Shown here: positions 33,850 to 44,814 of the stretch, piece by piece
Position numbering within the stretch: the stretch's first letter is position 1
How the letters are laid out: each line of letters opens with the position of its first letter
Origin: Poecilobothrus nobilitatus
Lineage: Eukaryota > Arthropoda > Insecta > Diptera > Dolichopodidae
Direction of reading: 5' to 3'
DNA: 64,000 bases
NCBI GenBank assembly: GCA_947095535.1
Contig: OX352773.1
Coordinates: 132,512,527 to 132,576,526, forward strand
Program-made: the position numbers and the translations under genes
The notes under the pieces: model-generated
The model's database searches: none
What the model was told of the DNA's origin: nothing
Seen by the model: only the letters and a program-made list of their open reading frames with translations

Positions 33850-34680
33850 TAACTTATTATATTAGACATATATTTTTCTCTTTCACTCTTAATAAAATAT
33901 TTTTTTTTAAATAAGTAGATATAAAAAGAAGTTCCCAAAACTACATCGACAACTATTTGGAACGTTTTTATCGCACACCCAGGCACGTTTTTATATAACA
34001 GAGATTTATATAACACATTATATAACGTTTTTATGAGACTGTGTATAACGTTTTTATGAGACTGCAGGCTTAACTTCTTTTTTATATTTTCCTGCACACC
34101 ACGAGATTCTTCTGTTTTGTCATTGTTGTTTTCGATTAGGCCTAAGTACTTAACTTCGTTTTCCTGTTCCACTGCTTCTTTCCCAGTTTAATGAGTCGCA
34201 TGTGTGGTAGTTTGTATTATTACAAGCATTATTCTCTAGTTGTTCCCAATCCTCTTTCGATAATATCCCAAAGAGTTCGTTCAAGTTTGCCTCTTGCAAT
34301 TAGAACAATATCATCTGCATAGGCTTGATAATCAATGCCGTTGTTGTTCAGTTTTACTAAGAATTTATTAATTACAAAACTCTACATTAGTGGAGATAAA
34401 TTCCGCCTAAGCTTGCTATTGTGTTTATTTTGTTGGTACCCAAGGCACATTTTTCTTGCATTCAAATGCTCTACTTATAGTATTGTTTCATGTATATAAT
34501 GCGATTTCAGTTGATCTTCCTGCAAGATAACTCCAATCTAGAGAAGTTATCTTCGACTCGATGTAGTTATCAACTATTTTTTGTATCCTTTCCAGGAGAA
34601 ACTATGTTAAACTTATAGGCCTGAAAACTTTAGGATTACTGGTGTGTTGTTTGCCCATCTTCGGTTTATTTTCTTTTTCT
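33850..34680 (-). pseudogene. LINE reverse transcriptase fragment (R1/I/LOA-like)
   Basis: On minus, near 34,340-34,290, GIDYQAYADDIVLIARGK is an intact YADD catalytic box. It is followed by FERTL-like words and, in the 109-codon frame 34,172-33,843, by EVKYLGLIENN, the start of the RT thumb. Upstream traces of fingers and palm can be followed to about 34,680 with several stops. It is short and 5'- and 3'-truncated. The clade cannot be settled from this piece. Confidence 0.6.
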
Positions 34681-34891
34681 GTTGTTAAATTAAAATCCAT
34701 TAAAAATATACCAACTAAATAAATTATTACATAATTAGTTGTAAAACTAATAATACAACTAAATAAACCCAATCACTCACTTCTGTTTGATAACAATGGA
34801 ACAATAAACAACATTAACAATATTAACAATAAACAACACATATATAGGTCGTAAAAAAATATTAAATTTGTCTATTTTTCTTTTATTCTAG

Positions 34892-34975
34892 GTGTGCAAA
34901 TATTGGAACGTATTAGCATTAGATGGTTCCAGTTGGCAAAAAATTAATTTATTCGACTTTCAAAGAGACATTGAA
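34892..34975 (+). CDS. Fbxl20: FBXL20-type F-box protein, second recognised exon
   Basis: The exon is 84 bp, 28 codons, phase 0 at both ends: VCKYWNVLALDGSSWQKINL then FDFQRDIE. It completes the F-box (the conserved W of SSWQKINLF) begun in the exon at 22,415. The acceptor is TTTTATTCTAG and the donor is GTACTG, a weaker than usual GT donor. The peptide is practically the same as in Drosophila CG9003, as expected for a slowly evolving SCF adaptor. Confidence 0.95.
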
Positions 34976-35083
34976 GTACTGTGAAAATTTAAAACAATAT
35001 TTTTTTTTAGTTAAATTCTACTTATTATTTTTGTTAAAAAAAGCTTACAATAATTTAAAATTTTCTTTTTTTCTCAAATTAAG

Positions 35084-35178
35084 GGTCCCGTTATAGAAAA
35101 CATTTCTCATAGATGTGGTGGCTTTTTAAAATATTTATCTTTAAAAGGTTGCCAGTCAGTTGGAGATATTTCCATAAG
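35084..35178 (+). CDS. Fbxl20: FBXL20-type F-box protein, third recognised exon
   Basis: The exon is 95 bp, entering in phase 0 and leaving two bases (AG) to be completed by the next exon. It encodes GPVIENISHRCGGFLKYLSL then KGCQSVGDISI(R), the first leucine-rich repeat of the AMN1/cysteine-containing type (L.L.GC..V.D). The acceptor AAATTAAG has an A before AG but follows a strong pyrimidine tract; the donor is GTTGGT. The preceding intron is only 108 bp. Confidence 0.93.
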
Positions 35179-36006
35179 GTTGGTATTAGAAAACTTGTTT
35201 ATATATATAACCTTAATTTTTTTTAAATGCATATTTAGGTTTTGCCCCATTGTGATATCCGGGATTTGTTTTTTCCTAATTAAACTATTGGAAGCTTATT
35301 ATAAACTGCAGTAAATCAATTAAACCAACTGCCAACAGTTGGAGGTGGTTATTTAAAAAGAATTTTCCCATAAGCCTTCTTCTTTTTAAAGTTACAATTC
35401 GGCATTCCCGATGCGATTTATTCCTCTACATCTTTGTAACTTATGCAAAAATAATATGGCGAAGTTCTAATCTTCTGAAATACCAGTTAATTGAACACTG
35501 TCCCGCTAAAATCCCTTTACACATTGCAGATATTGGTGTGATTTAGAGATAGAAATCTATTTCTTCGTTTTAGATTCAATTTCGACCAGGTCTGTTTAGC
35601 GACATCGTAGGTACTAATAGAGAACCAATTACGGTTTCTGAGTGCATTGGATTCTTGTTGAGATCAATATTTGCAGGTCGTTGTAGGATCTCTGAGATTC
35701 TCCCTTACTTAGAGAATTTAAGAAGATTAAAATTTTCAAAGCTGAAAATATATTTGAAAAAGGTGAAAACTGACGTAAGCGTGTAGAAAATGTAATTGTC
35801 AGCTTTATAATCTTTATTTCTTGTTATTCTTAGAACATAAGTAGTCCGCGATAATTCAATTATTAAAATGCTGATTTATTGATTAAATACTAATCCTTAT
35901 ATATTTTATCTTATATTTTAAAGACAGTTTGACTATTTGAATTATTTTATTCTTATGTAGTTAAATGAAATATTAATTTGAAATGGAACTTTTTAAATTT
36001 TAATAG
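35179..36006 (+). other. Intron of the F-box gene, 828 bp
   Basis: Mostly non-coding. It contains a small hairpin CCAACTG-CCAA-CAGTTGG (about 35,323-35,340). The part at 35,380-35,760 is less AT-rich than its surroundings and may be an unidentified inserted element. No protein motif was seen. Confidence 0.6.
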
Positions 36007-36184
36007 AACATTAGCTAATCACTGTCATAACATTGAACATCTAGATTTGTCGGAATGTAAAAAAATCACAGATTTATCTACGCAGCCTATAAGCCGACAC
36101 TGTTCTAAGTTAACATCAATCAATTTAGAATCCTGCGCAAATGTTACCGATAATAGTTTGAAATCAATTTCAGATGGATGTCCT
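36007..36184 (+). CDS. Fbxl20: FBXL20-type F-box protein, fourth recognised exon (LRRs)
   Basis: The exon is 178 bp; the first base completes the Arg codon from the previous exon. It encodes TLANHCHNIEHLDLSECKKI, then TDLSTQPISRHCSKLTSINL, then ESCANVTDNSLKSISDGCP, two more leucine-rich repeats with the typical 'C..IT D' turns. The acceptor is TTTTAATAG and the donor GTAAGT. The LRR domain forms the curved surface that binds substrate. An upstream ATG at 35,978 lies in the intron and is not a start. Confidence 0.95.
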
Positions 36185-36249
36185 GTAAGTTTAACAAATT
36201 CCTTCTTTTGTAAATTATTAATTGCTCTTATTCATATTATTGCTCATAG

Positions 36250-36438
36250 TATTTAACTGAAATCAATGTATCGTGGTGTAATCTCATAACTGAAAATGGT
36301 GTTGAGGCAATAGCACGTGGCTGTATTAAACTGAAAAAATTTAGTAGTAAAGGATGTAGGCATGTTAACGATAGCGCAGTTACATGTTTAGCTAAGTATT
36401 GTCCAGATCTAATGGTGCTCAATTTCCACAGTTGCGAG
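36250..36438 (+). CDS. Fbxl20: FBXL20-type F-box protein, fifth recognised exon (LRRs)
   Basis: The exon is 189 bp, 63 codons, phase 0 at both ends: YLTEINVSWCNLITENGVEA, then IARGCIKLKKFSSKGCRHVN, then DSAVTCLAKYCPDLMVLNFH and SCE. It follows the previous exon after a 65 bp intron; the acceptor is GCTCATAG and the donor GTAAGT. In Drosophila the next residues are TITDSSIRQLAANC; no such exon was found up to 64,000, so the following intron is at least 27.5 kb. Confidence 0.95.
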
Positions 36439-36989
36439 GTAAGTTTTTTAATCAGAATGTTTAATTATTATTCAAAACAACATATATTATTATAATTATT
36501 ATTATAAAATAGTTAATTATTAAAAATTACAATTGCGATTAATAAACAAAATTATTTAACATTCAAATTCAACAATTGAATTTTTATTTATTTTATTAAG
36601 ATTAAGTGATAATATTTAAACTCATCAAATATTTATTTTGATAAAATTGGATTAATTAACATATTATGTGATGTTATTTTTGTTGCTCATTTAAAGAAAA
36701 ATTTCCAAAAATTTAACTAATTACATATTTTATAATTTTTATTTATTTGATAAAAATTATATCAAAAATATATGAGGAAAGTAAATGCACTTGAAGTTTT
36801 ATGGCAACAACTTTTGAACCATTTGTTTAGTTTGTCGCAAGGCGTTCAAGTAGCTGTCATACAACGATGAAATTTACTTAAATATATCTCCCAACATAAT
36901 TAATTTACATATCTGATTTTAATTAAATTAAATTTTATGGTGATACAGTGAATTTTACACTCTTCCTAGTTTTTTTTATCTAAAATTTC
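36439..36989 (+). other. Start of the last intron in the window
   Basis: AT-rich sequence after the GTAAGT donor at 36,439. No coding region or transposon protein is recognised. Everything from here to 64,000 appears to be intron of the F-box gene, unless another gene lies in it unseen. Confidence 0.55.
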
Positions 36990-37210
36990 ATATCTTTTTA
37001 GCGTATTTTCAAAAAACTTTTGAAAAGATGTGCCTATTAGTTACTTCTGTCGGTCTGTCCGACTGGAGGTTTATTAAACTTCAAGCAATGAAATTTTAAC
37101 TACGGATAAGTATCGCAAAAAATTAATTTTGTGAAACAACTTTTTCTATAACCCTAATCTCGTTACGGAGCTACAGCCCCTCAAAGTTCTAAAAAGCCCT
37201 ATATTTAAAT
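36990..37210 (+). mobile_element. DINE-like family D fragment
   Basis: TCTGTCGGTCTGTCCGACTGG (about 37,047-37,066) corresponds to the GTCCGTCC tract. The following TTACGGAGCTACAGCCCCTC (about 37,172) is the reverse complement of GAGGAGCTGTAGCTCCGTAA-like sequence inside the family D element at about 41,805. This is therefore an internal piece of the same family in plus orientation. It has no recognisable ends. Confidence 0.5.
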
Positions 37211-37929
37211 TATTATATTACAAGTTCTGTAAGGTATATCTTCAATCTGGCAAAACGATAGGTGTTTTTATAAGCTCTTTAAATATATCATAATATTTAA
37301 TCTGTAAATGATAGACATTTAAAATCATTTTACTCAATGATGTACCAACCGATTTTAATTTTTTTTTTAATGATAAATATTTAATTCAGCTATCTTACAG
37401 TACCAATATTTTTCCAATATTTTCCGATTTTCAATATTAATTTTCCATTTTTATAAAAAAAATCCATACAAAGAATATACATACATATGTATCATATAGT
37501 ATAATCTATATCTATTATAACATTCAAATAAGACGCTCTTTTTTTGTTCTTTTCTTTCCGTTAAATTTTAAATTTCTTTTCTCCGTTAAATTTAAAATTT
37601 TTTTTTTTGCTTTTTTCTCTAGATACATAAACAAAACTTTGAAATGATAGTTTGTCATTTTAGGATTTTTTATTTGAATAACCATGAAATGTAACTTGTA
37701 AAATTTAATAATATTTTCAATATCATATAAATCAGGGGCATCTTATAAAATGCATCTTATAATATAAATAATCGGTATATATTGAGTTTCCAATACTCAA
37801 TAAATCATGGGCATCTTCTAAGATAATAATAACCGTGTTTTTACAAAAAATATCGTTTGAAAAGAAATTTTAAATTCATACAGGGATCAATTATTGAAAA
37901 TTGTATTTTTACGTTTTAAATAACATCAA
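37211..37929. other. AT-rich intronic stretch
   Basis: Non-coding. It includes pyrimidine-rich runs (37,540-37,620) and two words CATCTTATAA/CATCTTCTAAGAT repeated near 37,738 and 37,812. No gene signal. Confidence 0.5.
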
Positions 37930-38002
37930 AAAGAAACTATATACTGTATACATATATACTCTATATAGCTGTGTATACATATATATTGTATATAGTTTCT
38001 TT
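37930..38002. repeat. Hairpin with 15 bp perfect outer stem
   Basis: AAAGAAACTATATAC (37,930-37,944) pairs perfectly with GTATATAGTTTCTTT (37,988-38,002). The inner sequence also pairs in part (GTATACATATATA against TATACATATATAT). The size fits a small foldback element or a precursor-like RNA. A related start, TCAAAAAGAAACTATATT, occurs at about 23,017. Confidence 0.7.
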
Positions 38003-38377
38003 ATGATAAAATCAAAGAAAAATTGCTTATTTAGTTTTTAACTCAAAATGGACAAATGAATTAAAATCAAATACAAATAAAGCGCTGTTGAAGGCTACCA
38101 AATACTTATTAGTTAGAGTAAATTAAAAAAATTATAAATTTTGGCTATGGATAATTGTGGTTAACCACAGTTATTAATCGAACAACCTCAAATTTCGAGT
38201 TCAAGGTATAAAAAAAAAAAAAGCAATAATAATAATAATAGAAAAATTCTTTTGAGAACTATCATATACATTTGATAGCGTAAATTTAAAAATCCCAAAT
38301 ATTTGTTATTGGTTGCGTAAATTGCAATTGCTTATTAAAGCACCTCGAATTTCGAGGGGCGGGCGAATACTAGTATA

Positions 38378-40098
38378 TCTAATATATAAAGAAGAAATTC
38401 TGTTTGTTTGTTTGTGCCCTTTTCATGTAAAAACCACCAGTACGATTGCAACAAGGTTTTGCAGGAACGTTTCTACGACCCCGGAAGGAGTTATAGGCTA
38501 TATAGCGTTTCGGTTCTTTAACCCATTGCAGCCCGAGAGCCATTTAAAGCTCTTTGGTTTTTTCGTTGTCCTGCCTAAACCATTTGATCGATGGAGTTGA
38601 AAATTTGTATAAATCTTCTTCCTAGCATTAGACGGGTACCGAAGATGCCATTTGGATGCTATATGTTACCCGGATTCGGCCCGGCGGGCTTCCAAAAAAT
38701 GTTTTGTTTCCGATATATGTCCAATTTTGTATGTTGGTTTTATGGTCTGAAAAAAAGCATGTGACAAATTTTTATGAAGACTGGTAACCCGTTTGGGCAC
38801 GAGAACCGAATGAAATTCATTAAATTTTTTTGTTGTCCTGCTTAAACGATTTAATCAATTGATTTGAAAATTCGCAAAATTGTTGCTCTTTAGCAGAAAA
38901 GCTCACTAGGTTAATTTGGTTACGGCAGTATGAATTTATGGTTCTAAATAACGCCTGTTACAAATTTTGTTAACGTTCGTTAACCCATTTAATAATAGTA
39001 ATCCCCATCCCATTTCATAATTTCATAATAGTAACCATAATAGTAATTAAATAACTTTATTAAGTGAGAATACTGTGTTCTCTATTCTTGAGAATACTAT
39101 GTTTAAATTTTAGCAACATAACATTTTCGGCCGTTATTAAAGAACAGAAATAATCTCCTCCATTCGACAATCATCAGGTTATCTATCATTCAGGAATGCA
39201 TTCCTAACATGTGGTCTATCTACATAAGATGCATGTGTATAATATATTTCTGAAAAAATATCATTGAAATATGTACAAATATATGTATAATGTGCTTATT
39301 TTTTAAAAATACTATAAACACAATCAATTAAATTAGAAAACAGATTCACATTTCTGTACAGTATTTAATCAAAAATGAGTACATACATACTTTAAGAACC
39401 GGAACCATACATTCTTATCCATATACAGTTTTTACACACATTTTTAGCATATATCAATTTGCAAACGAAATTACTTTTTAGAAAAAGTTAACGTAAAAAA
39501 ATTCTGATTGATTTATAAAGGTAAAAAACAATCCTGTTTTTTTTTTATTAAAAATATGTTAAACAGAACCTGAAATGTATGCATTTGAAAAGAAGCTTTT
39601 TCAAAATTTGAAGGGCTGTAGGTGCTGTAGGAGCTGTAACGGTGAGGCTACATAAAAAAGTTGTTCTACAACATTGCTCTTTTGAGAAACCTATGCATGG
39701 TTATTATTTGATTGCTCTTTATTAAACGTGTATAAGGTTAGTAAACAGAGGGTCGGACAGAGTGAAACTTTTTGGAGTGACATTTTTCAAAATGTGCTCA
39801 AAAGGATAATTCATAAAAACATGAAGTGACATTACTTATGAAAAAAAAAATGTATTACATTATGGTCTTTTATAATTGAAATGCGATTTTATGTTTCGGT
39901 ATTAGCGAATAATATATTGTGAAAACTCACTTCGCCCTAATAGTACTAAATAGATTACTGATTCCTTTATAGATTTTTTGTAAACGAATTGTCTCCGGTC
40001 TTCGTTCTATTTATTCAATTTGCTAAACAGGCGTAACAGGCGTTTTTTATTTCATAAAGCCAACAAAATACTCCGGGCAACGCCGAGTACTCTGCTAA
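38378..40098 (+). mobile_element. Non-autonomous Helitron
   Basis: The element begins TCTAATATATAAAGAAG followed by TTCTGTTTGTTTGTTTGTG, the usual dipteran Helitron 5' end. It ends with a GC-rich hairpin CTCCGGGCAACGCCGAG, then TACTCTG and the terminal CTAA (CTRR rule). It sits exactly between A (38,377) and T (40,099), as Helitrons do, without target duplication. Length is 1,721 bp. No Rep/helicase protein is encoded, so it would need an autonomous partner. An ORF at 38,313-38,600 crosses the 5' boundary and is chance. Internally, about 39,600-39,680 has GCTGTAGGTGCTGTAGGAGC words resembling the family D repeat. Confidence 0.88.
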
Positions 40099-40175
40099 TA
40101 TGTATATTAAGAAAACATTTTCTTTAATAATTTACGGTATTTCAATTTATTGTTATGGGCAATTCAGTTTTTGCA

Positions 40176-40480
40176 TAGGCGCAATGCATTGATTTAATGC
40201 ATTGGTTTTGGAGAATTCAATGCTAATGAAAAGTATAGTGCATTAAATTTGCATTTTTAATGCTAATGAAAAAAATTTTGCATTGATTTTCTCATTTTCA
40301 ATTCACGTGTTAAAACTATTGCATTGAATTCTTGATTGTCAATGCTAATAAAAAAAATATTGCATTGAGTTTTATTTTCAATGATAATAATAAAAAATAT
40401 TTCATTGAATTTTCATTTTCAATGATAATGCGAAAACAATGCATTGATTTCAATTTTCAATTGTTACCATTTTATATTAA
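40176..40480. repeat. AATGCTAATG/TTGCATTGA minisatellite
   Basis: About five units of ~60 bp, each with TCAATG(C/A)TAAT(G/A)A-rich sequence and TTGCATTGA(A/T)TTT. It is degenerate. The same words occur in the loop of the foldback at 42,860-42,985 and its duplicate at 55,220-55,345. Confidence 0.75.
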
Positions 40481-40642
40481 TTAATATTTAAGAATATTAG
40501 AATACTATAATTTATTTTGTTCTTATATAATCACGATGTACATAATACATACTAGTGAAGTATTTGGGAAAAATATTTCAAATACTTTTTTATTTGAGTA
40601 AAAGTATTTGACTCGAATTTTTCATATACAAGTGAAGTATTT

Positions 40643-42222
40643 AACGAGGAAGAATACAGTTGCCTTTGTCAACTCTTAGATACCCGTACGAACCGTTAGT
40701 ATGTTCACAGCCTGTCACTCTGCTTACAATATTATTTTTTAAATATTTTAGTATTTTAAAATAATTTGAGTGAATTTTATAATTTCTAGAACTATGGGTT
40801 GTACATATATTCAAACTATATGTTTATATGTACATTCTTCAAAAGCAGATTTTAACCTTCCACATAACGATTATCAATCCAAAACTTTTTCAAATATTCT
40901 ATAGTACCATTTCATACTAAGCGGTAAATGTATATTAAACTTACTTAGTACAAAATAGTAAATATAATTTTAAATATTATATTATATTATATTTAAATAT
41001 TCCATTGACAGAATAATTTCTTATAAGTACAATAAAATACATTTATGTATGTAAATACGGCGCTATATAATATACATCTATACTCTTATCATTCATTCAT
41101 CAGTGACATATACGATATGTAAATAAACATGATATTATATAAGTATGTATGTATAACAATATCATATAAATAAAAATTCTTCAAGCATCCGTTATGTTGT
41201 TTATTTATTTACATTTTTTTGTACTACGCATTATATCCTCAACAATTTCAAATTATCCAGTAAAACAATATGCAAAAAAAAAAAAAATCGTTAAAGAAAT
41301 TTGTTAGAAAATTTGAAAAAATCAAGTAACACTTTCGTCAATTATAAAGTAACCCTATATTATTAAAAAAAGTTGTTAACAGAAATAAGAGTATAATGTT
41401 GAAGCTTTAATTTTTGTGTAGTACTTCAAAAAAATTTTAACAGGTATTCAAGTTACAGGTGTTTAAAAATAGGAAATTTTCAGTTTTTGACCCCTTACAG
41501 CTCCTAAACGGGATACAAAAAAAATTTCTGAAATGACTCATACTTACTTTCAAAGATCTAACTTCTATCAAAATTTCAAGTTTCCAACTTAAAGCGTTTA
41601 GAAGATAGAAGGGTTAAAGGATTTTGCAAAATTTGAGTTTCGCATAACGGTAAATTAAGACACCGTATGCCACAAATATATGTTTATTGTATATATTCTT
41701 TTAAAGCTAATAAAAGTAATAATCGTTTGGCGTTTTCAAAATGAAGATTTACTTTATACAACTTGTGCTATAACAATTTAAATATAGAGCTTTTTTGAAC
41801 CTTTGGGGAGCTGTAGCTCCGTAACGGGTGGGGCTACAAAAAAAAGTTATTAAAAATAAAATTAATATTTTTGTGAGATCTATCAGCGGTTAAAATTTCA
41901 TAGCTCTATTTCAAAAAAAATGTGGGGATCTAAAAGTTAGGTGTTCGAGAGCTACCCTAAGTTTTGGTCCAAACTCAACCAAAAAAAATAGGGAACCTAC
42001 AAATTACTCCTAGAATATTTTGTGTAAATTTCAAGATTCTAGCTTTCTCAGTTTTTGAGTTAGCGTGCTGACGGACGGGCGGACGGACATGGCTCAAAAG
42101 TCTTAGAATTTTTTTCTGATCCGATCCATACCTTTGAAGGTATATCTAGCTCGCTCATTTCGAGGTGTTACAAACGGAGGAGTAATTTTATTATACCCGA
42201 TCCTATCGTACGGGTATAAAAA
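40643..42222 (-). mobile_element. DINE-1/HINE-like family D, full-length copy
   Basis: On minus it begins at about 42,222 with ATACCCGTACGATAGGATCGGGTAT (in pieces; hairpin arms ATACCCG/CGGGTAT). The GTCCGTCCGCCCGTCCGTC tract follows (42,066-42,090 on plus as its complement). It ends near 40,643 with a hairpin AGTTG-ACAAAGG-CAACT followed by GTATTCTTCCTCG. The layout is that of INE-1/DINE-1 and of family A at 8,638, but the sequence differs. Non-coding: the 61-codon ORF at 42,134 lies in the 5' end and is spurious. The segmental duplication begins inside this element, at 41,545. Confidence 0.7.
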
Positions 42223-42356
42223 GTATTTCAAATTTTATATCAAAATAAGAGAAATGACTATTTGCAACATTTTCTGTTGTATATTATCTATTTTGATTTA
42301 TCCTATGATTCACGTTTAAAAAAAAAAATTGCTATTCATAATCTAAATAAAAACAA

Positions 42357-43320
42357 GTTTTTGGAAAAGCACATTTCCAAAATTAAACAATATCCCATAA
42401 CATGTTTTCGGTAAAGAGTATATTAAAGAATAAATTATATAAATAAAAAAAATTGTTATGTTTGTTAGATTTTCTTTTGTTAGAAAAAATTATCCCTATA
42501 TTATTAAGAAAAATTATTAAACACAAATAAAAATATAATATTCGAGCTTTAATTTTTGTATATTATTTAAAAAATTGTTTACAGGTGTTTAAAAATAATG
42601 AATTTTCAGTTTTTGACTCCTCGTAGTTCATAGAACCGGAAGCGACACAAAAATATTTTCTAAAATAACTCATACTTATTTTCAAGATTTCTAACCTAAT
42701 GTTTGGTTAAAAGGTAGTTAGCGTTTAGTTGGTTAAAGTTCAACAGTACCAAAGAGAATTCGCGCATTTATCTCATTGGTGTCTTTCGAAATTTCCACCT
42801 ACCCTCGAAAAAAAAAGTTGTCTATTACATTAATTAAAAACTTCTATTATTTTTTTATCAGTGAAATTGGAAAATCAACGCAAAATTTTTTATCATTATC
42901 ATTGAAAATGGAAAATCAATGCATAATTTTTTTCATTAGCATTGAATTTTCCAATGATAATGCAAATTCAATGATAATGTTTAAACGCCCATGTCTGTGC
43001 AAAACCCTTTCCTTCTTCCAAACGGTTTAAGTCATTTCAGAAAACATTTTTGTGTCACCTTCCATTAAGGAGTTAATATACAAAAATTTAAGCTCCAACA
43101 TTATATTTTTGCTTGTATTAAGAGCTTTTTCAATAATATAGGATTATCTTAAAATTGACGAAAGTGTGGCTTGATTTTTCCCAATTTCTAACAATTTTTT
43201 CTAACGATTTTTTAAAGTTTTATATTATTATAAATTTATTTTTCAATATACGTATGTACTCTTTACCCAAAACTTTTTATGGAATATAGTTTAATTTTGG
43301 AAAAGTGCCTTTTTGAAAAC
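42357..43320. mobile_element. Large foldback (imperfect inverted repeat)
   Basis: GTTTTTGGAAAAGCACATTT at 42,357 is the reverse complement (with mismatches) of the segment ending AAAGTGCCTTTTTGAAAAC at 43,320. The pairing extends inward over about 300 bp per arm (e.g. CACAAAAATATTTTCTAAAATAACT near 42,653, read in pieces, against its complement near 43,045). The loop of about 320 bp contains the CAATGATAATG minisatellite. An 84-codon ORF at 42,776 lies in arm and loop and is not a gene. Confidence 0.7.
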
Positions 43321-44814
43321 GTTTTAAGTAGGAAAGTTTTTTCATTACTTGTTTTTATATTTAAATTTACCGTTATGGGAAAGATTTCTGAAATTTCTGA
43401 AATACGAGTAAGTATTTATTTACCCATTCGAGAAGGCTTTTAAAATTTCGCCACTTGTGTTATTTTATTTAAATTAAATAATATAGACTTTCCACGTATT
43501 TTTTATTAAAATGGGTAGAATTGATAAATATTTATATCATAAAATTCCAGATTCATAGTTTTAAATTACTGTGAACCACATAAAAAATCATCTTGAATCG
43601 CTTTCATTTATTGTTTTGATTAATGATGTGCATTAGATTATTATATTTATTTAATTTATTTTTTTTGTTAATACACATGAGGCGGTTAGTCTCTTTGTAG
43701 TAGCAATAGTATATGTATATTTTTTTTATTTGACCTTAGAACACAGATAGGTTTTTAAAGGCCTATTATAATAATCATAAAGTGAATTGTATTAATGAAA
43801 CAATTTTGTGATGAAAACAATTCATATTTAAAACCTATTATTTATTCTAAGTTATTACAAGAAGAATTATATAGCACTAATATAGAATACAAAATATAAA
43901 TAAAAAAAAAAAAAACAAAATTAAAGAGGAATAAAACTATACTAAGATATTCTGAATCCTATCCTATCCTAGCTTACCCATAAAAAAGAGATAAAATAAG
44001 TATGAATAAAGCTATGAATACAAATATGTTAAAAAAATTAGTTTAACTTCTTATTCCTACATTTCTTAATACAATTTTCATAATCATATTTATCTATATA
44101 AATATATGTTCTTTAGAACATAAATAAAACGACTTTGTTTGTGGTTGGTTTTAAGACTGATTTTATTTTACATATTTAACTTATTTATATTCAAAATTTT
44201 ATATTTACTTAATGCTAAGATAAGTATTCCTTAATATAAAAACAATAATATTACTTAATATCTACTAATTACGAAATGCTTAGTAAATATCAATGACTTT
44301 TTCTTAAAATTTATTAATGAAAAATTAATTAACAGAAATGCTAAATTGAATTTCCTGTTATTATTTATGCATTTGTGTTATTATTTAACTCATTTTAAAT
44401 CATAAAGGTGAATGAGTTAAAGTCAATTTTTGATCAATCAAGGTTAATGGATAATATAACTTCTTCTTCCCTAAATTTGAAACTCTCCTGAGTTCAAAGT
44501 ATGTTTATTTATATTAACAATTAACAATATTAACAAGTTAGATATTTAATTTAATTTCATTAATTTTTTTCTCAATTTTTTTTAAATTATTATTCTTTCT
44601 TTTTTGTTTTCATAAGATTTTTCTAAAATTTTTTTTTTTTTGTAAGTAGTTAATGTTTTTATAACCGAGTTATTTTAGTTTAGTGAACTTGAAAAATCAA
44701 AGTTTTGATAATTTGCGATAAAAATAATTTTAAATAAAAAAGAAATTTCACATGTAAATGTGATACTACTCGTAGAACTTACAAAAAAAAAAATTTACAA
44801 TAGAATATTTGTTT
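43321..44814. other. AT-rich intronic stretch in the duplicated unit
   Basis: No ORF, transposon end or RNA gene is recognised. Homopolymer runs are frequent. It is repeated without visible change at 55,682-57,175. Confidence 0.55.

Noticed and set aside
35978..36256. ATG-started ORF as start of a separate LRR protein
   Set aside because: The ATG is in the intron; the coding part begins at the splice acceptor 36,007 and continues the F-box gene.
42134..43030. ORFs of 61 and 84 codons, both duplicated at 54,495 and 55,137
   Set aside because: Their exact conservation is due to the recent segmental duplication, not selection. They lie in DINE-like ends and a foldback.
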